Shown here in pieces: positions 16,461-25,021 of a stretch of 32,564 nt of DNA. Each line of letters begins with the position of its first letter. Within the stretch, counting starts at the first letter, position 1. The translations under genes and the position numbers were made by a program. The notes beneath the pieces are model-generated. The model was not told the origin of the DNA. It made no database searches and saw only the letters and a list, made by a program, of their open reading frames with translations. Source of the DNA: a bacterium (GTDB lineage Bacteria; Actinomycetota; Acidimicrobiia; Spongiisociales; UBA5794); NCBI GenBank assembly GCA_024228555.1, contig JAAETI010000404.1, positions 1 through 32,564 of the forward strand, written 5' to 3'.

Positions 16461-17390
16461 CTACTGGCGAGGAAGCAACGGCGCGGGAACGGTCGACGGG
16501 TCGTCTGGATGCGCAACCCTCCACCATGACCCGTCGATACTGGCGGTACGACTCTGTCCTTCGGTAGCGGCGATCAATCCTGAACTGACGAATTCGCCCT
16601 CACTCGGGATAGGCAGTCCAAGCTGCCGCGCTAGGGACTGATGCGATGTGTAATCGCCGAGTATCACTATTCCCTCTTCCCGCAGATATGAGCGTGCGCC
16701 CCCATTCCCTCGAACCCGCTTCATGTAGTCCACTTGCTGAGCCACCGTCGCGACGGCAGACCGCCCGATGGGGACGCCGCGTGCCTTTCTAAACAGCTCA
16801 TTGATGCGTTGCTGGCCCTTCCGTGGCCCGGAAAGGCTCACGAACAGGGTTTCGAGGAGGTCGGGATCCAAATGAAGTAGCGCGTTGGACGGGAAGCCGA
16901 CCTGGCTCCATAGCCATCGGATCTTTTGCCGGCCTGCTGCGGTCAGGGACCTCTTCATGTCTCGATTCGGTCTACCCAGCAGATCTGCCTCGCATCTGAC
17001 AACGCCCGCGGACCACCTTGACGTGTTCTCGTCTGCTGTGACGAGGAGACAAAGCTCATTGTGTGCTTCCGGAGGGATCATCCAGCGCCCGGCCGACTGG
17101 GAGTACTTGCAGTCGACATCGATGTCTGTGATCTTGAAGTCCATTCGATCGCCGTCGTCGAACCGAAATTCTCGCTGGAGGTTGATCTCGAACACAGAGC
17201 CGAAGTGGGTCTTCTCAGTCTTTCTCAGTTGATCCCACCGATAGCGACCTGTGTGCTGGCCGTCGTAGATCTGATCGAACGACTGTCGAAGAACCCTCGC
17301 TAGTCGGTCCTGAGCCTTTCGGGCGGAGGTCAGGTAGTTGGCAACGGCCTCGAGTTCAGTATCAATCGAGATGGGAGGTCCGGGGGTCAC
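16461..17390 (-). CDS. Type II restriction endonuclease of the NaeI family
   Basis: A 309-residue protein from GTG 17390, close to the 317 residues of NaeI. The endonuclease domain shows DGQHTGRYRWDQLRKTEKTH and the catalytic set Asp84 in GDRMDF, then Asp93 and Lys95 in DVDCKYS, equivalent by my alignment to the NaeI metal-binding D...DxK. The C-terminal half matches the NaeI Topo/CAP-like DNA-binding domain (VATVAQQVDYMKRVRGNGGAR, EGIVILGDYTSH, ARQLGLPIP). NaeI cleaves GCCGGC and needs two copies of its site, one acting as effector. All key residues appear intact. The gene is convergent with the methyltransferase (19 bases between stops) and divergent from the glycosylase gene 42 bases away. 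Confidence 0.9.
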   Translation of the reverse strand: MTPGPPISIDTELEAVANYLTSARKAQDRLARVLRQSFDQIYDGQHTGRYRWDQLRKTEKTHFGSVFEINLQREFRFDDGDRMDFKITDIDVDCKYSQSAGRWMIPPEAHNELCLLVTADENTSRWSAGVVRCEADLLGRPNRDMKRSLTAAGRQKIRWLWSQVGFPSNALLHLDPDLLETLFVSLSGPRKGQQRINELFRKARGVPIGRSAVATVAQQVDYMKRVRGNGGARSYLREEGIVILGDYTSHQSLARQLGLPIPSEGEFVSSGLIAATEGQSRTASIDGSWWRVAHPDDPSTVPAPLLPRQ

Positions 17391-17432
17391 GTCGACAGGC
17401 TACGTCGACCGGCTCTGTGCTACAAACAAGGT
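17391..17432. promoter_or_regulatory. Short divergent start region between endonuclease and glycosylase
   Basis: Only 42 bases separate the divergent starts of the NaeI-like endonuclease and the glycosylase. Any promoters must overlap each other or lie within the opposite gene. No clear boxes could be assigned; the feature is defined by geometry alone. Confidence 0.3.
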
Positions 17433-18080
17433 GTGGCGAACCTGGAGTCCTTCCGCAAGAGCATGATCTCTTTTTGCCAGGTCTCCGCTCGCTCCTTTCC
17501 CTGGCGTGAGACACGCGATCCGTATGCCGTGGTGGTCAGTGAGATTCTTCTCCAGAGGACACGGGGTGAGCACGTAATACCCGTGTACAACGAGGTGTTG
17601 CGCCGGTGGCCGACGGTTGACCGATTAGCGAGAGCGCGGGTCTCGACGATCGAGCGAGTGATTGCTCCGCTCGGGCTTGTGAAGCGGGCGGCGATGATCC
17701 AGCGTCTGGCGCAGGAGGTCGCGGTCCTTGGTCGTGTGCCGTTCGATCCTGAGGTACTGCTCGGGTTTCCGGGTATCGGCCCGTACGGTGCGCATGCAAT
17801 TCCGATCTTTGCCGATTATCAGGATTTGCCCTTGGTCGACTGGGTAATCGCTCGAGTGCTCGGCCGCTACTTTGGCCTTTCGAACGACCGTCGTCCCAAC
17901 GCCGACCGCGCCCTTTGGGGTCTGGCCACCGAACTAGCAGATATGGGTTCGGCACGTGAATTGTGGCTCGGTGTTCTCGATCTGGGAGCAGCAGTATGCA
18001 AGCCGGTCCCGCGATGTCACAAGTGCCCGCTCAAAGAACACTGTTCGGCAGCGAACAGCAGCTCTGCCGGCGCCGGATAG
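17433..18080 (+). CDS. HhH-GPD DNA glycosylase, T:G-mismatch type, of the restriction-modification locus
   Basis: A 215-residue EndoIII/MutY-superfamily protein. It starts FRKSMISFCQ, then RSFPWRETRDPYAVVVSEILLQRT as in MutY. The helix-hairpin-helix is FPGIGPYGAHAI. At the place of the EndoIII catalytic Lys (Ser in MutY) it has Tyr118, the residue used by the Mig-type thymine-DNA glycosylase. The conserved catalytic Asp is Asp136 (LVDWVIARVLG). Four C-terminal cysteines (C-x5-C-x2-C-x5-C) should hold a 4Fe-4S cluster. Enzymes of this kind remove T from T:G mismatches caused by deamination of 5-methylcytosine, fitting a C5 methyltransferase neighbour. It would therefore protect the host genome at methylated restriction sites. 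The start is a GTG with AAGG very close upstream. Confidence 0.85.
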   Translation: MANLESFRKSMISFCQVSARSFPWRETRDPYAVVVSEILLQRTRGEHVIPVYNEVLRRWPTVDRLARARVSTIERVIAPLGLVKRAAMIQRLAQEVAVLGRVPFDPEVLLGFPGIGPYGAHAIPIFADYQDLPLVDWVIARVLGRYFGLSNDRRPNADRALWGLATELADMGSARELWLGVLDLGAAVCKPVPRCHKCPLKEHCSAANSSSAGAG

Positions 18081-18085
18081 GCTGT

Positions 18086-19447
18086 TCAGTCTTCGCTCGG
18101 AACGATCAGGCGTAGATAGGCCAGGAATGTGGTCAACCGTTTCAGATCCTGATCCGCCACCGGATCGGGGCTGAAGTGCATTATGCCGTTGCGAATCAGC
18201 CGAACCTCGTCCAATGACTGGTGGAAGGCGACTCGGTCGGCGGGCCATCCCATCTGGTCCCATGCAGATGGACTCTCCAGAACTCTCTCGATTTCACCAA
18301 GCGTCAGGGAGTGGGCGCCTTCGACTTCGCGATCGGCATCATCCGGGACAAGGTACTCGAGAAGCTCGTCGGGGGTGAAAGCCTCATCAAGGCAGACGCG
18401 GAGCCATTGCTCAATCTCTCCGACCAGCAGGAAGGGACGGGCGAGACCGGCAAACTGGTCACTCAAGTCGGCGGTCGTCACGATGCCGGTGATCGTGTTG
18501 TGCGCTCCTTTTACGAATACGAAGCCGGCCTCCACAATCGACGGGACGATATCAAGAAGCGGGTCGTCGCCCTTCACGACAGGAGGTTCCACATCCATAC
18601 AGAGAGATAGGTCCGCGTCTGGATTCTGGATCCGCGCTTTCGCAATCGATTCCCACGAAACCGCTCCCTTGAGTTGATGCTCGGTCTTCATTACCGCCAG
18701 CTGCGAGTAGTCATTGATCTGCATGATTGTCTGGGCTCGCAGCAGATCATCTGCGGGACCGACTGCCTCGACACCACCGGTTGCCGATGCTAGATGGCCG
18801 ACGACCAGCGTTACGGGCTCGGTAGCGCTTTCGGCTGGGATGTCACCTGGTTCGGTTGAGCCGTGACTAGAAGCAAGCTCGATCGTCACTATCTGATCGA
18901 TCCCGCCTACGGTGAAGTCCGGAACGGTTACCAGGCCAGCCTCTGTCAGCGTGGCTTGAATCCGCTTGTTCGAGGATGACCAACGGCGGTTTATGCCCCA
19001 ATTGGTCAAGAGGGTTCGAACCGGTATCTGATGCGGGCTGCCGGATTGTGCCGCGGCCTTCCATTGAGATACAAGGGCTTGAGCGGGTTCCCTCTGCGCA
19101 TACGCGGCATGACGCGCAGTCTGGAGAGCCTTGTGAGCCTCCTCGTCCGGTAGTTGGAGGAATGTGCGACCGGTGTCCGTGAGCGCCCAGACACCGTGCG
19201 AGACGCTCTCTAGGGCGCGTACCCGTCTCAGCAACGTACGGGCCCATGCGATCCGCTGAAGAATCTTCGGACCCTTCTGTGTCGAGTTGGGGGGAAACTC
19301 GATTGCAAGCTGCTCTTCAGTTATTCCGGCGATCTCGATCGCCGCATCATCGATATCGGTGTAGTGGCCCTTGCCTCCGATACGGTCCGCTGCCTTGAGA
19401 GTCGGAAGCATGAGGTCGGGCTGAGTAGGAAGCTGCGGTTCTGTCAT
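18086..19447 (-). CDS. Winged-helix / CBS / HEPN multidomain protein, probable abortive-infection effector
   Basis: A 453-residue protein with a composite architecture. Residues 10-100 resemble the Mrr N-terminal winged helix (LPTLKAADRIGGKGHYTDIDD, ILQRIAWARTLLRRVRAL, GVWALTDTGR). Residues 140-185 are a second small module (VRTLLTNWGINRR, LTEAGLVTVPDF) of a type I associate with CBS-containing defence proteins. Residues 230-335 are two CBS-like repeats (QINDYSQLAVMK, VFVKGAHNTITGIVTTADL), which usually bind adenine nucleotides. Residues 340-450 are helical and contain RNGIMH (Arg419 to His424), the R-x4-6-H motif of HEPN ribonucleases. A nucleotide-sensing, RNA-cleaving abortive-infection role is a reasonable inference. 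It is convergent with the glycosylase gene, five bases away, on the outer side of the NaeI-type locus. The HEPN motif is the strongest single clue; the other domain calls are less certain. Confidence 0.7.
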   Translation of the reverse strand: MTEPQLPTQPDLMLPTLKAADRIGGKGHYTDIDDAAIEIAGITEEQLAIEFPPNSTQKGPKILQRIAWARTLLRRVRALESVSHGVWALTDTGRTFLQLPDEEAHKALQTARHAAYAQREPAQALVSQWKAAAQSGSPHQIPVRTLLTNWGINRRWSSSNKRIQATLTEAGLVTVPDFTVGGIDQIVTIELASSHGSTEPGDIPAESATEPVTLVVGHLASATGGVEAVGPADDLLRAQTIMQINDYSQLAVMKTEHQLKGAVSWESIAKARIQNPDADLSLCMDVEPPVVKGDDPLLDIVPSIVEAGFVFVKGAHNTITGIVTTADLSDQFAGLARPFLLVGEIEQWLRVCLDEAFTPDELLEYLVPDDADREVEGAHSLTLGEIERVLESPSAWDQMGWPADRVAFHQSLDEVRLIRNGIMHFSPDPVADQDLKRLTTFLAYLRLIVPSED

Positions 19448-19632
19448 TCGGTCGGTACCCCCGAAGTCTTCGCTGCCTGGTCATCGGAGTCTATTCAGAC
19501 TTCGGATCGGTTCCGCATTTCTACGTATGCACAAGCCGGGTAGCGACAGCCACGAGCTCTGCATCCGACAGGAAACAGGGTATGAACGCTCTGTCTCAAA
19601 TCGTGCTGGAAGCGGCCGAGTCGTAGCCTGGC

Positions 19633-22002
19633 GTGAGCAAAAAGGAGAGAACAATCAGGGTCACGTCAATCCTTCGCCAGGTATCGCAGGTCGTAGCTTT
19701 CACTCTTGTACTTGGCGGTCTCACAATGCTGCCAACCGGCACTGCGGCAGCGGACACGATTGCCGTCCCCGGCGACTATTCCACCATTCAGCAGGCAATC
19801 GACGCTGCTATCGATGGAGACACGATCGTCGTTGCCGCGGGTGTCTACTCCGAACGAATCGATTTCCTCGGCAAGGAGATCACAGTCGAATCGAGTTCCG
19901 GTTCCCTCGTGACGGCCATCGATGGCGGGGGTATCGGTCCGGTCGTCACGATGGCTTTCGACGATGACTCAACCGCCGCAGTGCTGCGGGGATTCACCAT
20001 CCAGAACGGTACCAACGACAGCTGGGGAGGCGGCATCTTTATCGACGAGGGCGCGCCGCTTGTGGAATCCAACATCGTCCAGAACAACACGGCTTGGGAT
20101 GGTGCCGGAATAGCGGCAATCAAGTCCTCGGCAGTCATCAAAGACAACATCGTCCGTGACAACAGCACGTTCGATGGGCAAGTCAATGAAGGTGGCGGCA
20201 TCTACGTCGGGGGTGTCGGCCGCGTCGAGGTGCTCAGCAACACGATCAGAGACAACTTCGCAGCAGACGGAGGCGGCATCTCGGTCTACGCCTCCGATGT
20301 TCTTATCTCCGGGAACTCCATCATCGACAACCAGGCAACGTCAGAAGCAGGTGGGATCCTCACCCAGCGGCCGACCACGATCGTTAACAACTACATCATC
20401 GGCAACGAAGTGCTCGTCGATCTGGCAAGCAAACGAGGCACCGCGATTGTCTGGCAGGGAGGCGACCTGATCAACAACACCATCGTGGGCAACCCCGTTT
20501 CAAGGTCGTCTCTCCTCTACGTAGCTACCTCCGATGAAGAGGCGCGCATTGCCAACAACGTGGTCTATGCATCGACTCTCCAAGACGCCATCGAATGTGG
20601 TGGGCTCAACAAGCCTGTGGCCCCGATCTTTGAGCACAACAACGTCTATGCGCCGTACACCGACCTGTACATCGGTCTGTGCCAAGACATGACCGGGATC
20701 GACGGGAACATCTCCCTACATCCGGGGCTCGGAGGTCCCGCCGACATCGAATACAACAACCGCCCGAACTCGCCACAGATTGACGCCGGCACGAGCGTCG
20801 GAGCCCCCGCCACCGACGCCGAAGGTGACCCACGTCCTGTGGATGGCAACGGCGACGGCATCGCCAGTTGGGACATCGGTGCGGACGAAGCCGAGACTCC
20901 CTCAACAGTGGTCACGGGTCGGGTCATCGACCAGGCAACCGGCAACCCAGTTGCCGATACCTGCGTATCCGCACATGACACATTGGGCTACCACGACGCC
21001 CGGGTCGTGACCTCCGCCTCCGGCACCTACGGGATAGCGCTCGAACCAGGCACAACCCGTATCCTCTTCTATGACTGCCGCAGCGTCGGGGTGGTGGAAG
21101 AGTGGTTTGAGGACGCGACCGATTTCGACGGTGCCACCCCGGTGAGTGTTGTGGAGGGTGAGACCACCCATGTTGCGGATGCCGCCGTAACCCTCAACAG
21201 TCATCCGATCACAATCCATACCGAGAGCCTGCTTGGCAATCCATTGGGTCAGATCTGTGTGCGCATGAGCACAGGTGGGCTCAACTGGGCGGGGACAACC
21301 GACGGGAGCGGTGTCGTAGCATTCGAGGCGCCCAGTGCCACCTATGCGCTCTCGGTCGGGATCCCGGGAGCGACGTGTCGGACCGGATACGAACCTGAGC
21401 AGATGGACATCACCGTTGGTGGCCCCCACCAAGTCACTGTCCAGCTCGGCCTCGAGCGCTCGACGTTCTCTGACACCGCTGATTCGATCTTCGTCGACAG
21501 CATCGATTGGCTGGCCGGTGCCGGGGTCACCAAGGGCTGCAACCCGCCGGTCAACGACAGATTCTGTCCCGACGAGGTCGTTACCAGAGGCCAGATGGCG
21601 GCCTTTCTCGTCCGGGCTTTTGGGCTCAGCGGCTCGTACGCGCCGGGTTTCATCGATGACGATGACTCTGTATTTGAAGCCGACATCGAGAAGCTTGCTG
21701 CTGCCGGGGTCACCAAGGGCTGCAACCCGCCGGTCAACGACAGATTCTGTCCGGGCGATCCGGTGTCGCGGGGCCAAATGGCTGCGTTCTTGCATCGGGC
21801 GTTCGGTAGCGATCTCACGCCGGGGGCGCCCGTTACGTTCACCGACGATGACACCAGCATCTTCGAGGCCAGCATCGAATGGCTTGGCGCGGTTGGGGTT
21901 ACTAGCGGTTGCAACCCGCCCGCCAACACGAGGTTCTGCCCGGACGCTCCGGTCACGAGAGGGCAAATGGCAGCCTTCCTCGCACGTGCCTTCAACGGTT
22001 GA
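19633..22002 (+). CDS. Exported beta-helix surface protein with SLH-like repeats
   Basis: A 789-residue exported protein. The GTG at 19633 begins a short basic stretch, followed by a hydrophobic signal segment (VVAFTLVLGGLTMLP) with likely cleavage after TGTAAA. Residues about 45-400 form a right-handed parallel beta-helix (IQQAIDAAIDGDTIVVAAGVY and many N-x-I-x-N turns). The segment ends ARGTxxGAPATDAEGDPRP-like, typical of actinobacterial surface proteins. Two carboxypeptidase-regulatory-like beta domains (from about 424, VTGRVIDQATGNPVADT; from about 520) follow. The last 180 residues are three 61-residue SLH-like repeats with a Cys pair (GVTKGCNPPVNDRFC, TRGQMAAFL). Such a tail would anchor the protein in the cell surface. 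It probably binds or degrades polysaccharide, but no catalytic residues were identified. Confidence 0.85.
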   Translation: MSKKERTIRVTSILRQVSQVVAFTLVLGGLTMLPTGTAAADTIAVPGDYSTIQQAIDAAIDGDTIVVAAGVYSERIDFLGKEITVESSSGSLVTAIDGGGIGPVVTMAFDDDSTAAVLRGFTIQNGTNDSWGGGIFIDEGAPLVESNIVQNNTAWDGAGIAAIKSSAVIKDNIVRDNSTFDGQVNEGGGIYVGGVGRVEVLSNTIRDNFAADGGGISVYASDVLISGNSIIDNQATSEAGGILTQRPTTIVNNYIIGNEVLVDLASKRGTAIVWQGGDLINNTIVGNPVSRSSLLYVATSDEEARIANNVVYASTLQDAIECGGLNKPVAPIFEHNNVYAPYTDLYIGLCQDMTGIDGNISLHPGLGGPADIEYNNRPNSPQIDAGTSVGAPATDAEGDPRPVDGNGDGIASWDIGADEAETPSTVVTGRVIDQATGNPVADTCVSAHDTLGYHDARVVTSASGTYGIALEPGTTRILFYDCRSVGVVEEWFEDATDFDGATPVSVVEGETTHVADAAVTLNSHPITIHTESLLGNPLGQICVRMSTGGLNWAGTTDGSGVVAFEAPSATYALSVGIPGATCRTGYEPEQMDITVGGPHQVTVQLGLERSTFSDTADSIFVDSIDWLAGAGVTKGCNPPVNDRFCPDEVVTRGQMAAFLVRAFGLSGSYAPGFIDDDDSVFEADIEKLAAAGVTKGCNPPVNDRFCPGDPVSRGQMAAFLHRAFGSDLTPGAPVTFTDDDTSIFEASIEWLGAVGVTSGCNPPANTRFCPDAPVTRGQMAAFLARAFNG
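21519..21752 (+). repeat. Nearly identical SLH-like repeat units (51-bp exact match)
   Basis: The 51 bases at 21519-21569 are identical to 21702-21752, a spacing of 183 bases (61 codons), and encode the core GVTKGCNPPVNDRFCP of repeats one and two. Repeat three (about 21895-21950) is diverged. The identity suggests recent duplication or gene conversion between repeat units. Confidence 0.9.
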
Positions 22003-22340
22003 CGATCACCTGGCTACGTTCGAATGCGTCTATGCCGCTGGCTAGATCCGTGAGGCACTCCGCGGCCAGCCGTCTGTAGCGGGAGTCGATTCTCCGAGAG
22101 GAGGCAGTGAGTTGTCAGCGCCCGGGTTCCCTCCTTCGCAGATAGGCCTCACCGTGCGGGGAGAGCCGATATCCGATCCGGAGGGAGATCGCTAGGCCGA
22201 GGTTCTTGAGCTTCCCCACGTCCCTGTTCACGGGTTCGATTCTCGCGGGAGCTGGCACCGACACCTGCAGGCGGACCTCGGGAGAGCCCCACTCGACAGC
22301 CTCGCTGAGCCCACGTGGGCCTCGAATGAATCTGTCACCC
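21992..22340 (-). pseudogene. Minus-strand gene remnant with an internal stop
   Basis: One minus-strand frame contains protein-like sequence on both sides of a TGA near 22115. Upstream are GDRFIRGPRGLSEAVEW, PARIEPVNRDVGKLKNLGL and GYRLSPHGEAYLRRR. Past the stop the same frame continues with SSRRIDSRYRRLAAECLTDLA and runs to 21992, into the 3' end of the surface protein gene. No start codon with a ribosome binding site was found. I read this as a decayed gene; it could also be two tiny unrelated frames. No function is recognised. It occupies most of the ~380 bases between the surface protein and the next plus-strand gene. Confidence 0.35.
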
Positions 22341-22379
22341 CGCAGCGATACCTTGTTCGTACCGTGTGAAAGGGGAGCC

Positions 22380-22748
22380 GTGAAGGTGCTTGTTGCTGCA
22401 GGTCCGGGGTCGACACAACGACCCGATGACTTCAACTGGACGGTCGATGGCGAGTTGGTGAGTCTGCCTATCGACACCTGTGATTGCCCGGACTGCGGAT
22501 GCGAGCGAGCAGTCGCCGGGCTGGCGAGCTGCAAGGCAACCACGACCTTCACCGTGGTCGACAACCCGATACTCGATGCTGATGACTACGTCGCTGCATT
22601 CTCGGACGCACTCAAGCGACAGGGATGGGTCCAGAGGGGTGACGAAGCCGTGGCGGCGCAATGGGCACGCAAGCACCTCCGCCACGCAGCACGGTTCTCG
22701 CCGGGGCAGACCCTCGAAGTCCGCAACGGGGAAGTACGGGCACGCTGA
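22380..22748 (+). CDS. Small Cys-rich uncharacterised protein
   Basis: A 122-residue protein. The GTG at 22380 is preferred over an upstream ATG because AGGGGAG precedes it closely and the sequence becomes protein-like only from VKVLVAAGPG. It contains FNWTVDGELVSLPIDTC, a Cys cluster DTCDCPDCGCERAVAG suggestive of a metal site, then TTTFTVVDNPILDADDYV and a helical C-terminus. It reminds me of a family of small actinobacterial proteins with the same 'CDC...GC.C' signature. No function is known to me. There is no signal peptide, so it is cytosolic. Confidence 0.7.
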   Translation: MKVLVAAGPGSTQRPDDFNWTVDGELVSLPIDTCDCPDCGCERAVAGLASCKATTTFTVVDNPILDADDYVAAFSDALKRQGWVQRGDEAVAAQWARKHLRHAARFSPGQTLEVRNGEVRAR

Positions 22749-22778
22749 ACCGATCCACACATGCGTTCGACACCAACA

Positions 22779-22793
22779 CATGTGCAGCACATG
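22779..22793. promoter_or_regulatory. Palindromic operator candidate upstream of the toxin-antitoxin genes
   Basis: CATGTG-CAG-CACATG is a perfect six-base inverted repeat with a three-base spacer, ending 15 bases before the antitoxin ATG. A TAGGAT at 22797-22802 could be a -10 box. FitA/VapB ribbon-helix-helix antitoxins commonly autorepress by binding such palindromes; the role here is inferred. Confidence 0.5.
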
Positions 22794-22808
22794 CAGTAGG
22801 ATGAAGGG

Positions 22809-23033
22809 ATGAGCAAGATGATCCAGATCCGCAATGTTCCCGAGGACGTGCATCGAGAGCTGAAGGTGCGTGCTGCACAGGCAGGGACGAGCCTGTCCGA
22901 ATACCTCAACGCCGAGCTGGCTCGCCTCGCCTCCCACCGTCCGCTCGGAGAGCTGATCGCCGAACTCGATCTCGAGCCGTCGCTACGCAAAGGTGAGGCT
23001 GCTTCAGCGGTTCGGGCCGGCCGCACCAGGTGA
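22809..23033 (+). CDS. FitA/VapB-type ribbon-helix-helix antitoxin
   Basis: A 74-residue protein with the ribbon-helix-helix fold of FitA-like antitoxins: MIQIRNVPEDVHRELKVRA, then GTSLSEYLNAELARLA. The C-terminal tail (LGELIAELDLEP) would wrap around and inhibit the toxin. TGAAGGG lies directly before the ATG. The stop overlaps the toxin GTG by four bases (GTGA), giving the standard antitoxin-first coupled arrangement. The protein likely also represses its own promoter through the upstream palindrome. Confidence 0.9.
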   Translation: MSKMIQIRNVPEDVHRELKVRAAQAGTSLSEYLNAELARLASHRPLGELIAELDLEPSLRKGEAASAVRAGRTR

Positions 23034-23407
23034 TTGTTGTCGACGCGTCAGCGTTCATCGACGCTGTCGACGGTCGGAAGGCAGTGATCGACAGGATCGT
23101 GGGTGAGGACATCCACATCCCCCATCTGCTCGACATCGAGGTGGCCAGTGCCCTGAGGCGTCTTGTCTCGCAAGGGCGATTCACCGAACAGCGGGCGACT
23201 GCCACGCTGACCCTCCTCCGCCGTGGCGATGTCCGGAGGCACCCACACGAGCCCTTGCTCGATGTCATTTGGGCGTTGCGAGGTCGAGTTACGGCCTATG
23301 ACGCAGCCTATGTTGCGTTGGCGACCGCACTCGATGCTCCTCTGGTGACCACCGACCGGAAGCTCGGCACACTGCACGATCTGCCCTGCGCCGTCGAGGT
23401 CTTCTAG
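23030..23407 (+). CDS. vapC: VapC-type PIN-domain ribonuclease toxin
   Basis: A 125-residue PIN-domain protein. The four acidic metal-binding residues are Asp5 (VVDASAFID), Glu37 (LDIEVASALRR), Asp91 (AYDAAYVALA) and Asp109 (TTDRKL), all present, so it should be an active Mg-dependent endoribonuclease. VapC toxins typically cut tRNA or rRNA when freed of antitoxin; the target is unknown here. The GTG start overlaps the antitoxin stop (GTGA). The pair is a complete type II toxin-antitoxin module and may simply stabilise this locus. Confidence 0.92.
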   Translation: MIVVDASAFIDAVDGRKAVIDRIVGEDIHIPHLLDIEVASALRRLVSQGRFTEQRATATLTLLRRGDVRRHPHEPLLDVIWALRGRVTAYDAAYVALATALDAPLVTTDRKLGTLHDLPCAVEVF

Positions 23408-23522
23408 TCACCGCAGCCTGGTCAATCATCCTTGCGGACGACTAAGGATCGTTCTTTCGGCGCTATGCATTCGACTGTTGGCGTCGCATGATGCGAGGCG
23501 GGTATAAGAAGAGGAGTGGATC

Positions 23523-24935
23523 ATGAAGGCAGGCAAGATCGTCGCTGGCATCATGGCTGTGGTGCTGGGACTGATGGCAATGGCAACGCTTGTAGGTGGA
23601 TCGGCCCTCATCTGGGTGCACACGGCGCAACGTGACGCCGACGGTTTCCTGGAAAGCCCCACCTACGATCTGGAGTCTGCGGGCTACGCCATTACCTCCG
23701 GTGACATCGACCTCGGCGCTCGGCCCGGCGATTGGTGGCCGGGCAACCTCGCCGACGTACGTTTTAATGCCGAGGCAGCCGACACCGCATCTGACGTCTT
23801 CATCGGTATCGGACCGTCTGACGCCGTCGACGGCTACCTGGGGAGTGTCTCCCGGGACGAAGTGACCGAACTCGGGCTTCCCTCCCACGTCGACTACCGG
23901 TCTTACAGCGGAGACGCACCGGCCACGCCACCAAACGACCAAGCCTTCTGGGTCGCCTCCACCACAGGCGCCGGGCCGCAGTCTCTCACCTGGAATGTCG
24001 ACCCGGGGGAGTGGAGCATCGTCGTGATGAACGCCAACGGCGAGTCCGGTGTTGACGTTGAATTCACTGCCGCCGCCAAGGTCGGGGTGCTGCTCGGCAT
24101 CGGTATCGGCGCCCTCGTGGTCGGGTTGTTCTTCGCCGCCTTCGCCGCCATGCTGATGGTCGAAGCAGTACGTCCACCACGCACCAAGACCGGTGCCCCC
24201 GCCGCAGCGATGCCGCCGCAGGCGGCACCCGTCGGGGCCTATCCGCTCACCATCGAAGGCACACTCGACGAGCCACTTAGCCGTGGCCTGTGGTTGGTGA
24301 AGTGGCTGCTCGCCATTCCCCACTTCATCGTGCTTGGGTTCCTGTGGGTCGGCTTCGCGCTGCTCACGTTTGTCGCATTCTTCGCCATCTTGTTCACTGG
24401 TCAATACCCACGCAACATCTTCGACTTCAACGTCGGCGTGATGCGCTGGACCTGGCGAGTCACCTTCTACTCATACAGCGCCCTCGGCACCGACCAGTAC
24501 CCACCGTTCACCCTGCGGGACGTCGACTACCCCGCCCGCCTCAACGTCGCCTACCCGCAACGGCTCTCCCGTGGCCTGGTGCTGGTGAAGTGGTGGCTGC
24601 TCGCCATCCCGCACTACATCATCGTGGGTCTGTTCACCAGCGGCGTCGTTTTCTGGAGTAACGACTGGATCGGTGGCGAGTGGATCCTGGAGGCAGCCGG
24701 TGGCGTCATCGGCGTCCTGGTATTCATCGCCGGGCTCATCCTGCTGTTCACCGCCCGCTACCCGCAAGGTCTGTTCGACCTGATCATGGGTCTCAACCGT
24801 TGGGTCTTCCGGGTGATGGCGTACGCCACGCTGATGCGAGACGAATACCCACCGTTCCGGCTCGACGTTGGTGGGCTGGAGACGGACGCGGGGGCGGTGT
24901 CCTCGGGGACGCGGTCTCCGGTTGTGGGGGAGTAG
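23523..24935 (+). CDS. Membrane protein with two DUF4389 repeats
   Basis: A 470-residue protein with a strong GAGGAG ribosome binding site. An N-terminal membrane helix (residues 5-30) leads into an extracytoplasmic region of about 150 residues, then a second helix (about 185-215) and a Pro/Ala linker. The C-terminal 240 residues hold two DUF4389 units. Each starts RGL(W/V)[10 protein letters not shown] and contains a double-helix hairpin, then [18 protein letters not shown] or [18 protein letters not shown] and a DEYPPF/DQYPPF end. The function of DUF4389 is unknown. The family is common in actinobacteria as polytopic membrane proteins. No operon partner is obvious. Confidence 0.85.
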   Translation: MKAGKIVAGIMAVVLGLMAMATLVGGSALIWVHTAQRDADGFLESPTYDLESAGYAITSGDIDLGARPGDWWPGNLADVRFNAEAADTASDVFIGIGPSDAVDGYLGSVSRDEVTELGLPSHVDYRSYSGDAPATPPNDQAFWVASTTGAGPQSLTWNVDPGEWSIVVMNANGESGVDVEFTAAAKVGVLLGIGIGALVVGLFFAAFAAMLMVEAVRPPRTKTGAPAAAMPPQAAPVGAYPLTIEGTLDEPLSRGLWLVKWLLAIPHFIVLGFLWVGFALLTFVAFFAILFTGQYPRNIFDFNVGVMRWTWRVTFYSYSALGTDQYPPFTLRDVDYPARLNVAYPQRLSRGLVLVKWWLLAIPHYIIVGLFTSGVVFWSNDWIGGEWILEAAGGVIGVLVFIAGLILLFTARYPQGLFDLIMGLNRWVFRVMAYATLMRDEYPPFRLDVGGLETDAGAVSSGTRSPVVGE

Positions 24936-25021
24936 AGCCGCGGTAGCGCCTACGTCACCGCGTAGCTGGCTTTCCCCCTCACGATCCAGGCCCTCGCTTT
25001 GCTCGGGTCTGGCTCTGCTCT

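Noticed and set aside
20902-21966. 354-residue minus-strand frame within the surface protein gene
   Set aside because: Its repeats mirror the SLH-like repeats in antisense and it has no family features of its own.
23463-24404. 313-residue minus-strand frame opposite the DUF4389 gene
   Set aside because: It is low-complexity and hydrophilic with no ribosome binding site; the plus strand carries recognisable DUF4389 repeats.
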